Positions 33,186 to 44,973 of a DNA stretch of 64,000 nucleotides are shown here, in pieces (position 1 is the first letter of the stretch; every line of letters begins with the position of its first letter). Origin of the DNA: Talpa occidentalis (lineage: Eukaryota > Chordata > Mammalia > Eulipotyphla > Talpidae). A program made the translations under genes and the position numbers. The stretch lies in the NCBI RefSeq assembly GCF_014898055.3, contig NW_023601543.1:59171566-59235565 (forward strand). Reading direction: 5' to 3'. The notes under the pieces are model-generated. The model had not been told where the DNA came from. It saw only the letters and a list, made by a program, of their open reading frames with translations, and ran no database searches.

Positions 33186-34695
33186 CAACCTAAATTTTTA
33201 AGTTTTAGAAACAGATTTTGTTCTGGATCAGGTGGCTGCATTAACTTAAGCTGTGCTCACCAAAAAAACCCTAGTGAATGTCCCATGCATTCATAAATGC
33301 TCATAGAATTGTTTGCTCTCAATCTGCATACTTTTAAGGCCAGTCCTACAAAAAGACAATCTGGTCTCAACTTACTCTAACTCTACGATACTGATTATAT
33401 CCTCGATTATTTTTGTAAAAAATATCATTAGGGTGATATTTGTTTCACAGTTGAGAAAGGATATATCTAAGCAAATTGAAGTCCAGATTTTATCCCAATT
33501 TTCATGAAATTCAAATAGAGGCCAAATGAATAAAGTCTGACTCTATTTTCACATTTATAAAAGGTGACACATCAAAACTAAAATATGAGTGTAGGTCTTA
33601 CTCCATATTTGAAGATGGGGTCAATGAGAGGTAGTTGAAAGAAAAAGGAAATTTTTCTACCTGAAAGTCAGAAAATAAAGAATAAGCAGTGGGAGATAAA
33701 AATCCAAAAGACAGTTGAAGAAGTTCTGAATTGTAACTCCCAGGGTTTTAAGTGTTGAGATGACTTCTTCATGTGAAACAAAAGGCAAATCAGTTAATGA
33801 GACTGAAGGTGAAGTGTTATGAATCTGCAGAGAAAGCAAGCTGACAGCTTGATTGGCATATTGAAGGAGAGGAGGAGAATGAATGGAAAAATTATCAGAC
33901 AAAATTTACAGATGCCTTTTTAACCTCAGAAATGAACAGGGGTGTAGATGGAAAAAATGCTTTCATCCTTAAAATAAATGGCTAAGGATTGCAAGTCCTG
34001 ATTGGAAACAGGGAGGATTTGCCCAAATGATATAAAATCGCACTGACACTTTTGATGGTGAGAATGAGGCAAAATCATGGGAATAGAATACCCAAAAAGA
34101 GGAGTGGAGATTTAATGCCTAATGACCCTGAGGTATCTAGACCTAGTATTTTGAGGACTAATCTGCCCAGGCCCAACAGAAACACGATTCACTGGGCTTG
34201 AGGATCACAGAGACAGGAATACAGTATTTGAAGATTCTGTCTTCCTGCCATCTCTTACTTTCCATTTGGAGCTTTGATCAATTCACTAAGTTAGCTCTCA
34301 ACCACATTCCTTCTATGTTGCATGGTTTATTGCTTTTTCTCTGATGTGCTTAGTTGGACAGTAAATCTGGTGAAATTCTCTACTTGGCCCCTTGATCATT
34401 CCTATGACCTCCCCCAATCAGAGGTCAGAGTCCAGACTCAGTGTTGGATTTGTTTCTGAAGGTTGGACTCCAAAACATGAGGTATATCAGACAGCTGACA
34501 AGATATTTGGGGAACACAAGTGCTAGGGACCTTTCAACTTCTAAGGTAAAGCACTGGCTTGAAAGTCAAGGGGTCTACTAGTTTGGACCTAGCCTGCTTC
34601 ATGGTTACAGCAGTGGTTGGGGCCAGACTAGCTCAATGCCCATTATGATTATCTTTCTTGCTGTGTACACTGTTGAGCCTAGATTGCTCTAAAGA
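33186..34695. other. Unassigned intergenic DNA
   Basis: About 1.5 kb of AT-rich unique-looking sequence without a gene. Confidence 0.5.
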
Positions 34696-35440
34696 AGTTA
34701 ATATTATTAAGGGTTATTATTAAGGGTTCTCCAGAAAAACAGAACCAATATGAGAGTCTATCTGTCTGTCTATCTATCTTGAGAAATTTATTTTTTTTGT
34801 TTTTTTAAAAAAGATTATTTATGCATACAAGAATTGGGGTACAGGCCAGAGGTACAGGAGGTGAGAGGATTTACCAGAGTCAGAGTGGGGAACAGAACAG
34901 GCAGACTGACTGAAATACACTGCTGAGGGGAGCAGTGGGAGAGACAGGAGAGGTCTGCTGCGCCATGTGTGTAGCTCCCTGGTCGGGGATCGAACTCATG
35001 CTGCAGTGGCTGCGGATAGCTTCATAGGTTGCGTCTTAACCCCTTGTGCCACCAAGGAGGTCCTATCTTGAGAAATTTGTTATAAAAAATTGGCTCAAGT
35101 GATTGCGGTGGTAGAAATACCACGTTTTGCAGTTGCTAAGCAGTAGGAGAGCCAGTGGTGTAAGTTCCACTCTGTGGCCAGTAGACCAATGTCTCAGCTC
35201 AAACAGGCTCTTGTCCTTACTCAACCAATTTGTTCTGTCAAGATTTTCAACTAATTGGATGAAGTCCACACACATTATGGGGGACAATCTGATTTACTCA
35301 GTCTATTGTTTCAAGTGTTAATCTCATCCAGAAGCACCCTCATGGACACACCCAGAATATTTGACCAACTATCTGGGTGCCCCATAGCCTAGTCAAGTTG
35401 CCATAAATAAACCATATCAGTAATATTATCCTTAGAGTGA
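34696..35440. mobile_element. Old interspersed repeat split by a SINE
   Basis: GGGTTCTCCAGAAAAACAGA, ACCAATATGAGAG, the CTATCTGTCTGTCTATC run, then after the SINE TCAGCTCAAACAGGC, TTTACTCAGTCTATTG, GTTAATCTCATCCAGAAGCA and CCCTCATGGACACACCCAGA are a familiar eutherian repeat. I cannot fix its family name from memory. Confidence 0.65.
34790..35062 (-). mobile_element. tRNA-derived SINE, reverse
   Basis: Reverse copy from ATTTATGCATACAAGAATTG to GTGCCACCAAGGAGGTC. The 16-bp flank CTATCTTGAGAAATTT is perfect at 34774-34789 and 35063-35078, inside the older repeat. Confidence 0.93.
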
Positions 35441-35999
35441 GAGGTACCCACTTTCTGATAGATACTCTGAGGGGACTCTCTACCCCCCACCAACCAAAAT
35501 GTCTATGTCAACCTCCTGTAAGTTGAGGAATAAGTAAACATAATAAGAGGGGTTTTTTTTTTTAGATATGTATGTATTTATTTTTAACAGTTATTTTGCA
35601 TTAGTCCAGAAGACTGATGAAAAGAGCCATTTCTGCTTGTTTCTTCCAGTCTCCAGAAAGTCTTGTGAATTCAGGACAGGACCCATGCCTTTTTAGACTC
35701 AAAGTCTAAAACAGAGTAAGTAACGGGAAGTCTTTAAAAAAAAAGAGGGAGCCATCCTATATAATATAGTTAACTTCTATATATTAAGCAATATGAAGTT
35801 TAATAAAAATTTGCCCAAATTTTGGGGCTGATTTCCTGACATACCACCTGTTGTTGCTCTTACTCCCAAGTCTCCAACTCCTCCTTCCACCTGCACTTGC
35901 TGCTGGCAAATAAGCACTGTCATATACCAAGAGGTTCCTTCTTATAAATGCTTAAATTGTATGTTGGTCAGAATCTTACATTTATGCAGAAATACACAG
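35441..35999. other. Unassigned intergenic DNA
   Basis: No gene. A poly-T run lies near 35553-35564. Confidence 0.5.
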
Positions 36000-36013
36000 T
36001 ATTCAGAAGTCTT

Positions 36014-36292
36014 TTTTTTTAAGATTTATTTATTATTTTATTTATGCAAGCACTGCTTACAGTCAGAAGCGCGGGAGGGTGAGAGAATTCACCAGAGCCA
36101 GAGCGGGGAGCAGAGCAGGCAGAAGGACCGAAGTACACTGCTGAGGGGAGCAGCGGGCGGCAGGAGAGGTCTGCGCGCCATGTGGGACCCTCCTCTGGTG
36201 GCCGTGGAGCAGCCGGGGATCAAACCAGCGCTGCAGAGGCTGCAGGCAGCTTCGCAACCCAGCGCTCAACCGCTGCACCACCGGGGAGGCCC
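36014..36292 (-). mobile_element. tRNA-derived SINE, GC-rich subfamily
   Basis: Reverse copy nearly identical by eye to those at 2113 and 5289 (ACAGTCAGAAGCGCGGGAGG, CGAAGTACACTGCTGAGGGG). The 14-bp flank TATTCAGAAGTCTT is perfect at 36000-36013 and 36293-36306. It is probably a young insertion. Confidence 0.93.
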
Positions 36293-36306
36293 TATTCAGA
36301 AGTCTT

Positions 36307-36884
36307 ATGGCTTATTTTATATCTCTTATACATAAACACAAGGCTAACAAATACCTACAAAGGTGATGAGTTTCGGCAATTGAAATTCCTGAATTCCTTT
36401 GGGTTCCACTTAGAACTAGATTTCATTATGGTTTCGTTAATCATTCCTGGTTGTTATTGTGATTCTCTCTGTTTTATTTCATTGCCAAGCAGTGGAAATT
36501 TCTGTAGCAATAAGGTGATCATACATCTCAATCTGTCAGAGATAGTATCCATTTATGATTATTGCCTTGACTTAATTTGTCAATGACCCCTTTTCACTCT
36601 CAAACTTCCCAGTTTGGATGATAAATCATATGTTCACCTGATAAATAGGGGCTATGGGAACAGATTAAAGTTAATTTATTCTCATGGGTAATGTTGAACA
36701 GTTTGACTGTGTTCCTCTGTGATATTTTGAGACCAGACAGGTATTTCTGGGTGCCATTTGAAAAGAAGATCCTTTCTGGAGTAGTCCCCACTACACCACT
36801 TCAAGGACTGCTAGGAATTTCTGTGTGCTTCCTCATAAACCCCCTAAACTTTTTAGCATAATTTTAATGTAAATTCAGGACATC
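36307..36884. other. Unassigned intergenic DNA
   Basis: No gene or nameable repeat. Confidence 0.5.
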
Positions 36885-37132
36885 TCTTTTTATTTATACA
36901 AGAACCGGGGTACAGGCCAGATGCGCGGGAGGGTGAGAGGATTCACCAGAAACAGAGGTTGGAACAGAACAGGCAGACCGATGAAATACACTGCTGAGGG
37001 GAGCAGTGGGGCGAGAGGTCTGCCGCGCCATGTGGGACCCTTGCCGGCCGGCCGGGATTGAACCAGTTACTTGGAGGCTGCGGCTAGCCTCACAGCACTG
37101 CGCTCAACCACCTGCGCCACCAGGGGAGGCCC
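36885..37132 (-). mobile_element. tRNA-derived SINE, intermediate subfamily
   Basis: Reverse copy from TATTTATACAAGAACCGGGG to GCGCCACCAGGGGAGGCCC. I found no convincing target duplication; a TTTCTTTCTTTC run lies at its right edge. Confidence 0.88.
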
Positions 37133-37995
37133 TCCTTTCTTTCTTTCTTTTTTTTTTTAAATAAAAGTTGTTTTTCCTTTAAAATTCGAAGGTTTGATCC
37201 TTGTGAAGAATCTGCATTTATCTATGTGTTTTTCATGCTACAGAGCAGATTTCTTTTCTCACTCCATCTGCCTGTGGAATTGTCCAGTGTCTGTAAGAGC
37301 CCAAGTTGCTGTTCACTTAGCTTCGCCTGTCTGATAGTACCAAATGTTACACAGAACAATCCGCATCTCTCTGTTGCACTTTTGGGACCATTGTTCAACC
37401 CACAGTTTTGGGACCTTTGCCCAAGTAAAGCCATGCTTTTGTCAACAGTCATGGGGTGATAGGAAAGAACCAGTGCTATCTGCCATAGCTGGGCAGAAGC
37501 TGGGCCTGGGGGCGGGGGTCACCTGGCTAAGGGAAGGGGAAATCTGGTGCCCTGAATCCCAGGGAAGATTGTGGGGTGAGCCTTCTTGTCCTTATTTTCT
37601 CTTTCCCCCTCTTCCTTTCCCCCTTTCTGACTTACCTTTCTTTTCCTTTGCTCTCAACTTCTAGCCCTCTCTTCTCCATCTCTTGTTTCTCCTTTCTGTT
37701 ACCTTTGCTTTCTCTAGTTTTGCTCTTGCCCCTCTTATTCCTTTAGCCCCTCACAGTTTGTCCCTTTTTCCTTGCTTTGCCTTTGTCCCTATCATTGGCT
37801 CCATCTTGCAATGAAATTGAAACCTCTCAATGTTCTAGTTTCTTAGACTGACAAAAGCTAGGAGTGTTTCTCAAGAATAGTGCACAGATGTGCAAATTGA
37901 ACTTACAGACTTCTGGGAGTTGATAATGCCTGAAGCGATCCAGCTTAAGAACGTTCAGGATGAGAGTACTTGTGATCCATGTTTTGTCCTAAGTC
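37133..37995. other. Unassigned, pyrimidine-rich in part
   Basis: From about 37580 to 37790 the plus strand is strongly C/T rich. No gene is recognised. Confidence 0.5.
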
Positions 37996-37999
37996 AAAT

Positions 38000-38658
38000 T
38001 GTTAACAATGTAATCCCTATAGAAAGAGGAGATTCCAGACTCCCTGCCCCATCCAAGGAAGAATGGAGCTGAGCAGCCGAGGAGAAGCTGAAAAGAACCT
38101 ATGGAGGAGATGGAAAGGAAGAAGACTTGAGGAAGAGAAGACTTGGAGGAGACACATGGAGCACACGCATGTGGAGAAGAAGCCACACTTGCTTCTAAGC
38201 CTTGGCTTGTACCAGGGACGTGGGGGATATGAAAGCAGACATTTTAAAGACACGGTAATGTGGGTGAGAGCCCAGTGGGGAGGTGGACATGGCAGCCGTT
38301 AACTAGACGTGTATTTTGATTTTGCTCTTTTCCTTCCAGACTTAACCTGGCCCCTTCTGCCCCTTTCCTGTGGTTCAGTGCTAGAGGATGTCTTAGACTT
38401 GTGGCAAGCTTTTGGATTAACCCAGCCTGGCTGAGCATTTATCCATGAGGGGATGGGTAACCGTGGGTGTCTAATTGGAAATTATTTAAACTATATTCTT
38501 TCTTTCTCTCCTCTCTATTGCACACCAATTGTGTTGAAATTCCTTTCTACTGAAGGTTCATGTACTAAGAGTATCTTTTGTCTATGTGGTGGATGGTTGA
38601 ACCCACTTAGACCAGGCAGGTTTGGGAGCCTCTGGTGCCCCTCATTTGCCCACTAACA
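38000..38658 (+). mobile_element. Solo LTR, family 1 (copy E)
   Basis: Sense start TGTTAACAATGTAATCCCTA and end TTTGCCCACTAACA. Flanks AAAT at 37996-37999 and 38659-38662 are a perfect 4-bp target duplication. It aligns by eye along its whole length with copies A-D. No internal viral region remains, so it arose by recombination between two LTRs. Confidence 0.9.
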
Positions 38659-40974
38659 AAATGATAAAATGACTTAAAGGAACTGTCTTAAGGAAACAAA
38701 GCAACTTCAATGAAATTTGACAAGTAAATAATCAGCATGAATGTTAAAGGATTTTACCCCAGATCATATATAGCAGGTAGGGAACTTAGGGAAGTACATG
38801 AGACCAGGAATGATTTCAGATGTCCATACTCTCATAGAGTGAGTTGTTAGCTGGTGCTGAAAATAGAGGCACAATATAATCTACCTGGTGACATCAATGG
38901 CTAGATCTACAGCTATTATTGGTGATAATTGGAGGTGACAATTTCTATTGGCTATAAAATCCTAAAGAATTATATACTTATAAGAAGTAGCAGTATAAGG
39001 AATTTGACTGGTCAATAAATGTAATAACCCAAGTGAGTCTTTCTATAAATGAAAATTCTCAATATTGAAAGATAATTTTAGTCTATCGGGAGTTATTTTT
39101 ATATTAAATACACATACAAACACACATACACTTGCTTTAGTCCTTGTTCTTCCTAAAATATATTTTAAAACTTCTTTCCCAAGGTACTGTCCTATAGAAA
39201 AAATACCCTGCTTTGCATACTTTTCATCTTTCCCCAGATCTCCTATCTGGATTTTTTGTCATTTCCTACCTACTATCCAGTAGACCAGATGACAATTTTA
39301 TATTCAAAGGAATTTGTGTGATATAAATGCACTATTAAATAAGCATAATAGAAATGTATTGCTCTATTATAAGTTACCAATATAATCTCATTTCCATCTG
39401 GGAGTTTTTTTAAGCATGGTTAAATTTTTAGTAATGGTAAGTTAATGACACATTAAAAATGAAACAGGAAACATTTATCTAACGTATCAACAATATTATT
39501 ATTATATATTTTTAAAGGTCATCATTTATTTAAAACATAATTATAGAATGACTTCAAACCACACAGCGACTTACTTTTAAAAGTATACATTACATTTCCC
39601 ACTGATACTTAGCTGTATTTAAACAGTGGTGGTTGGGATTTGAAAGGAAGGAGGCACTATATCATTACTGTGTGTTTGTCCTTTGAACAAACTTGGCCCA
39701 TAGGGCATTGGCCTTCTAAAATCAAAACCAACAGTGCCACATCAATGAATCGATATTGTTAGGTCTGCTCTCTCCTTTTTTGCCCTAGATTCAGGTTCTA
39801 GGGGTTATGTGAACTTAAGATAAAAAGGAATATGATGAAAATAACTTGGCTAACTGGGGGAAAAATATCACCTGGGAAATGGGAAAGAATCAAGTGTACC
39901 AGTAAAATGGCACTTTTTTTTTTCTGGTAAAGATCTCCCCACTGTCTGATAAACTGAACACAGTGTGTGTTGGCAGTTAACTCCTGCATCTAAGAAAATT
40001 AAGTACATAAATAATCCAAGGCAGAAAAATACCTTTTAAAATTCTGTTTAACTTAAACAGCTATTAAAATAATTTTACTCTGCCCAGGGGCACGCTTCAG
40101 TCGGGTGGTGAGGGGTATTGCTTGGAATCTTCTGTGATGGAGAAATATTTCACATTGAGTGAAATATTTATCAGAGAAATATTTGCCTGTAGAAAGTAAA
40201 AGTGGTAAGAATAATTGGTACTTATATAACAGTATAGAATTTATAAATTTCACATATATATGCCCCCAATGTTGGGAGGTAGGAAAGGTATGTATAATCA
40301 TAACCATTGTTTACAGAGAAATGGGGGGAGGGGGGAAGCGAGTGAGAGAGAGAGAGAATAATTAGATTTTATTTTTGATTGTCCATGTAGACACTTAAAT
40401 TTCAGTTTAAATGCAAACTCCAGTTGTAGCCCTCCTAATTGCCACAAACAAATTTTGTTGATTTTGCTGACACAGGTGCCACACATTATTTTCTTTCATT
40501 CTATGTATGAAACTACCAGGTTTTACCTCTACCAGGCATGGCATCCAAACCAAGGACTTAGCATATGTATACCTCTCCCAGTAATTGCCAATATTACAGA
40601 ATTCAGACCATTTCCAGGCTCATGTCTATTTTGGGTGAGTATTTTGACAAAGGGAGCACTTTGAAAAGAGTCTGCTAGCCATTCAGATATGAATTTATCG
40701 CCACAACTTCATATATCCTGCCACTCATCGAATACCTATTGAATGGATTGTTGGAATGCTTAGCACTACCTGTCATAGGAACTGAATTGTAAATTAGAGG
40801 TGATTCTAGTCTGAAAGAAGCTGAACATAAACCTCAAACCATAAAACCAGTTGGGAAGTTCTGGATGGAAATTTGGATGCTAAGAATTTAGCTCCTCCCA
40901 AGACAAGGTGCTTTGTTGGTGGTGGATAAATATTTTGTGTGAAATGGTTTTTGGAGATTTGAAATTTGATCACT
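38659..40974. other. Unassigned intergenic DNA
   Basis: About 2.3 kb, AT-rich, with no gene. It holds a short ACACAC run near 39110-39130 and a GAGAGAGAGAG run near 40343-40356. Confidence 0.5.
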
Positions 40975-41115
40975 AATTCAGTGATTTCAAACTTCAGCAC
41001 ACTAAAATATCTCCAGGGAAATGTGTAAAATGAGATGCTTGGGTCCCACCCCCAGATAGTCTGATTTAATTTCTCAAGTATGTCCAATGAACTAAAATTT
41101 TTGACATCTCCTCCA
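40975..41115 (+). mobile_element. MER5-type DNA transposon
   Basis: The phrases AGTGATTTCAAACTTCAGCA and GGTCCCACCCCCAGATAGTC followed by TGATTTAATT keep MER5 order. It is diverged, with approximate ends. Confidence 0.6.
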
Positions 41116-42489
41116 CTTCCAACCCTAGGCATTCAAATAAATGAGTTGGAGAGACTCAAATAACCTTCATAATATTTTCCAACAAAGGACCCTTTCCTTG
41201 TGAGCCGTGCCCTAGTCCTACCCTTTCTTTGGAACCTGTTTCATAGAAGAACTTGAGAATCTGTCCAAATGCTTTAAGTTCTGGTAACGCAAGTCATCTC
41301 TGTGAACCCTTCACTGGTCACAATGAACTTTCTATTTTCTTGAAACATGTGCTGTTTGGGCCTGTCCATCTCTTTCATTTGACAGTAAGCTACCAAAGGC
41401 TTGGACTTCATAGTCAACTTTCTTCTCCTGCCCTACCTTACACATAGGATGTTTGTAACAAATGCCCATTTTATTGAGTTAAATAGGAATTTAAAAATTA
41501 GAAATGGGAATTCTACCCTATTCCAAGAACTGCTTGGAATTACCTTAGGATGATTTTCCTCCACTGGAGAAATAAACAAAAAGTCATAGGAAGGCTTCTT
41601 TCCTCCTTCCAAAGAGGCATGCATAAAATATTGTTGTAAGGGACTGATATCTATGTTCCAGGACCCACTTGGGCCCACCCCAGCCACCCACTGTTGCTTT
41701 TGTAAATGTCTTTGTGCTAAATTCATACAGAATGGATAATTTACTTAACGCATATTTTCCTAAACCAATTTCTCATAATTCTGGGATCTAAAATTTTTTT
41801 TTTTTTTTTGCAAAATTGATGAATCCATTGGAAAGCTTTTTAGTGAGGTGTCTGTGTAGGCCTTGTTTGATTGCTTAAGAGCATTAAGCACACACAAATT
41901 AAACAAGAATATCTGCAAAAATGTTCATGTACATCATTCTATTGTGCTACTCAAAAATACAGAAGAAAACTAGTTAAATAAAAACACGCAACCGTGTGTG
42001 TGTGTCTGCTGGGAGCACTTCCTTGTGTTTTACATTATCACAGCTTAACATCAAGTCAGACCTCTAACTTGATTTTAATGTATTAAGCAATAACCGTCAA
42101 GGCACAGGGTACCTTCTGGGAATTAATGAGCAGCAAGAAGAGTTGATGGCCCAAAGTCGAACCAAGGACCGTTAGCCCCAGCTGGCTATTAATTCCCCAG
42201 GAAATGCCCAGCACTGAGGTTGGTTTTACTATTTATAAGCACTTTATATATGAAGAAAAGAAATGTTTATGCCCCCTGCCGTGCCTTCATTTCCGAGAGT
42301 GCTATCGGAAAGAAGGGCGCGGAATCACACTGTTGTTGCTGCATCAGGCTTTTTCTGCTAAATTAAAAGTCATTATCAAAATGAAGGCTTTGGTCTACAA
42401 CCAAAGACACACAGAAAAGCGTCCACACTATCCTCCTCTTCCTCATCCCCATCATTAGCAAATTAAAGGGAAGAGCTATGGCAGCACCT
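41116..42489. other. Unassigned; candidate conserved noncoding part at 42030-42440
   Basis: No gene. The portion 42030-42440 has even composition, no repeat signature and a perfect MEF2-type CTATTTATAA at 42229-42238. A poly-T run lies at 41795-41809. Confidence 0.45.
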
Positions 42490-42850
42490 TCCCAGGACAT
42501 TTTTTAATGAGGTCAAATGCACATGCAGTAAAGTCCATGAAATCTTAAGTGTATAGCTTGATTTAATTTTTAGATATGTACTCATCCACGTTACAGTCCA
42601 GATCAAGGTTTCAAACATTTCCAGAACCCCTAAAGTCTTCTTCATTTTCTCTCTCAGGCAGTATCTCAACAAAAGGTACTTACATTTCTGTCCCATAGAG
42701 TAGTCTTGCCTTTTCCTAAATTTCATATAAATGGAATCATACCTCGTGTATTCTTTCGGGACTTTTTTTTTTTCTCTCACTCTACCTTGTGTCAGTAGGT
42801 TTCATACATATTGTGTCACTTTTTTTCATTGTTGCTTCTGAGTAACTTTT
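42490..42850 (-). mobile_element. Old L1 3' UTR fragment
   Basis: The reverse strand of old L1 tails contains phrases seen here: TTTAATGAGGTCAAATGCAC, TTTCATATAAATGGAATCAT, GTAGGTTTCATACATATTGT and TTGTTGCTTCTGAGTAA. Confidence 0.65.
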
Positions 42851-43149
42851 CAATGCAAAAAGATAAAAAAAAAATTATTCTTTTTGACCTATAAGAAGTT
42901 TCACACCTCAAAGTTTTAATGTTTAGATTCTGTCTTCCCTGAGGAAGTGACAGATACTTATGAGTCTTCGCACACTAAAGACCAACAACATTCTGTCCTT
43001 AGGACATAAAACTCCTACCTGTGGTAAAACAGCTACTTGAAAGGTTGTTCTGAGGCTAGGCTAACCAGAATAGTGTATAAATAATCATTCATAAAAATAT
43101 AGTTGAGGCATCTTTCCTAACTGAACCTCCCTCATTATAAAAGGAATTA

Positions 43150-43330
43150 TTATCAAGCACTAATTATGTACTGGATTCTTTATGTCATTCATCCTCACAA
43201 TGCTCCATAAATGTAGATAATGCTTTCTACAGTTTACAGATGGGGAAACTGAGGAATACTAGCTAATTTGCCCTGGGTCACAATAGTATGTGACTCTAAA
43301 ACGTAAGAGCTTTCACCACACTATGACCAG
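43150..43330 (-). mobile_element. MIR SINE, reverse orientation
   Basis: TCATTCATCCTCACAATGCT, TTTACAGATGGGGAAACTGA and CCTGGGTCACAATAGTATG show the reverse MIR core. Confidence 0.8.
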
Positions 43331-43529
43331 TGAAAAGGTTGGGCCAGAGAAAATCAGTGACTGGCGAGAAGGACCAAAGTGGGGTTTTCACTCAGATTCT
43401 ATCTAACAATCTAGTGTAGATGGAGGTCCACGTGAGCCTTAGATTATAAGGGACTTTTTCAGAGAAATGTTGCCGTCATCTACATTTATCTATGTGGGGT
43501 ATGAGTCTCCTTTCTTGAACATCCTCTCA

Positions 43530-43845
43530 ACACTTGTGTAGTGGCAGGATGGGCACAGGACAGGTTTCTATGATCCGAGCAGACAGGGTAAAGGAGAGTC
43601 CTGGAGCCCTCGGTGGCTTTCTCAGGCTTTTATTGAGCTTTTAGATGTAGTGCAGCAACCAGGTACATGGCGGGCAGGGGTGAGGTGGGGGGCAGGAGGC
43701 CAAGCGGCCAAGCCCCCACAAAGTCTTCACTCTGGGCCTTCTCTCTCTCTTCTGCCTCTTCTCCTGCTTCTGCTTCTCTTGGCACTATCTCAATACTGGC
43801 GGCATGGCCCACAGAAGTAAACACCATAATTTACAACAATGTAAC
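43530..43845 (-). mobile_element. Probable solo LTR fragment (R-U5 type)
   Basis: On the minus strand the phrase CTCAATAAAAGCCTGAGAAA is followed by a C/T-rich segment ending CCTGCCACTAC. That is the layout of a retroviral polyadenylation signal and U5. Upstream lies a G/A-rich and then CCCC-rich U3-like part. I could not fix the ends or a target duplication. It differs from LTR families 1-3. Confidence 0.45.
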
Positions 43846-43929
43846 AACTGCAGGTGCCCCATCAATCCTAATGGTAGGAGGGCAGAAACACCTGAAAATC
43901 ATTTACCCTACAACTTGCAATGTCAACAC

Positions 43930-44640
43930 TTAACATTGAGAACTTACTGTATGTCAAGGCACAATTCTAATGCTTTATTTGTATTATCTCATTCTGTTAC
44001 AAGGCCACCCCGATATAAAATGGGTTGCCTGGCTGTGGGTCCTCACCTGAGCGCTTAAAAGGGACTTACTAATACTCAACTGCAGGCACACACAAAAGGT
44101 TAATAAAAGGTTTATTTACAAAAGAAAGGGAAAATGAAGAAATGAATAACTCAGGGAGAAAAAGAGGGAGATAAATTCATGAATGCGTCCTACCCATTCC
44201 GCCGACCTGGAATCCCAATGGCACGCTGAGGGCTGGGAAAGAGCCAAGAGCCGTGAGGCCAAGAGAGCGACCCAAGGCCCACATGTCTGATTTTATACCA
44301 AACCTGGCTGCTTAACTCCACCCTCAGGTCCCAGCAACCCTCCCTTTGGTAATGATGGGATTTGTCATTCCCACTGTCTTGATGTCTTTGATCTGGAGTG
44401 GGGGTGAAGTCCACAAAGCCTGTATGGAATTAGCTCAGGACATCCTTTCCCCCTAACAATTTGATCTTCATAAACTCCCTGAAAGAGTACTATTGATACC
44501 CCCATCTACAGATGACGAAATTAGGGCACGAAGGGTTTCACTTGCTTGAGGTCACAAAGCTGAAGAGAGAGGTATGAACCCGAATGAATCTGAGGATTCA
44601 GATTCCAGGTTATTGGAATCCATGACCTATTCTTTTAAAT
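43930..44640 (-). mobile_element. MIR SINE split by an LTR
   Basis: The left part (43930-43994: GAGAACTTACTGTATGTCAA, TTTGTATTATCTCATTC) and the right part (44459-44640: GATCTTCATAAACTCCCTGA, CAGATGACGAAATTAGGGCA, TTGAGGTCACAAAGCTGAAG) join into one reverse MIR when the LTR is left out. Confidence 0.8.
43995..44458 (-). mobile_element. Solo LTR, family 2 (full length)
   Basis: On the plus strand it starts TGTTACAAGGCCACCCCGAT and ends TCCTTTCCCCCTAACA. The sense strand is minus, where GTAAATAAACC gives the polyadenylation signal. Flanks ATTC and ATTT may be a 4-bp duplication with one change. The collapsed copy at 9947 shares both ends. Confidence 0.85.
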
Positions 44641-44649
44641 ACCATGTCA

Positions 44650-44962
44650 GTGGCTTCCCTGGCAGTGCAAAGGGTTAAGTCTCAGCACTGTGAAGCTATC
44701 CGCAGCCACCGCAGCACAAGTTCAAACCCCAGCCAGGGAGCTGACTCACATGGCGCAGCAGACCTCTCCTGACTTGCCTGCTGCTCCCCTCAGCAGTGTA
44801 TTTCAGTCAATCTGCCTGTTCTGCTCCCCACTCTGTCTCTGATGAATCCTCTCACCCCCTGCACCTCTGGCCTGTACCCCAGTTCTTGTATTCATAAATA
44901 AATAAACAAACAAACAAACAAACAAATAAATAAATAAATCGTAAAAATAAATAAATAAATAG
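44650..44962 (+). mobile_element. tRNA-derived SINE, forward
   Basis: Head GGCTTCCCTGGCAGTGCAAA, a B-box-like GTTCAAACCCC with one key base changed, the CTCAGCAGTGTATTTCAGTC middle, and an expanded (AAAT)n(AAAC)n(AAAT)n tail. The flank ATACCATGTCA occurs on both sides. Confidence 0.9.
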
Positions 44963-44973
44963 ATACCATGTCA

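Noticed and set aside
20050..38658. A full provirus between pairs of family 1 LTRs
   Set aside because: No gag, pol or env text lies between any two LTRs, orientations differ, and each well-bounded copy has its own 4-bp flank.
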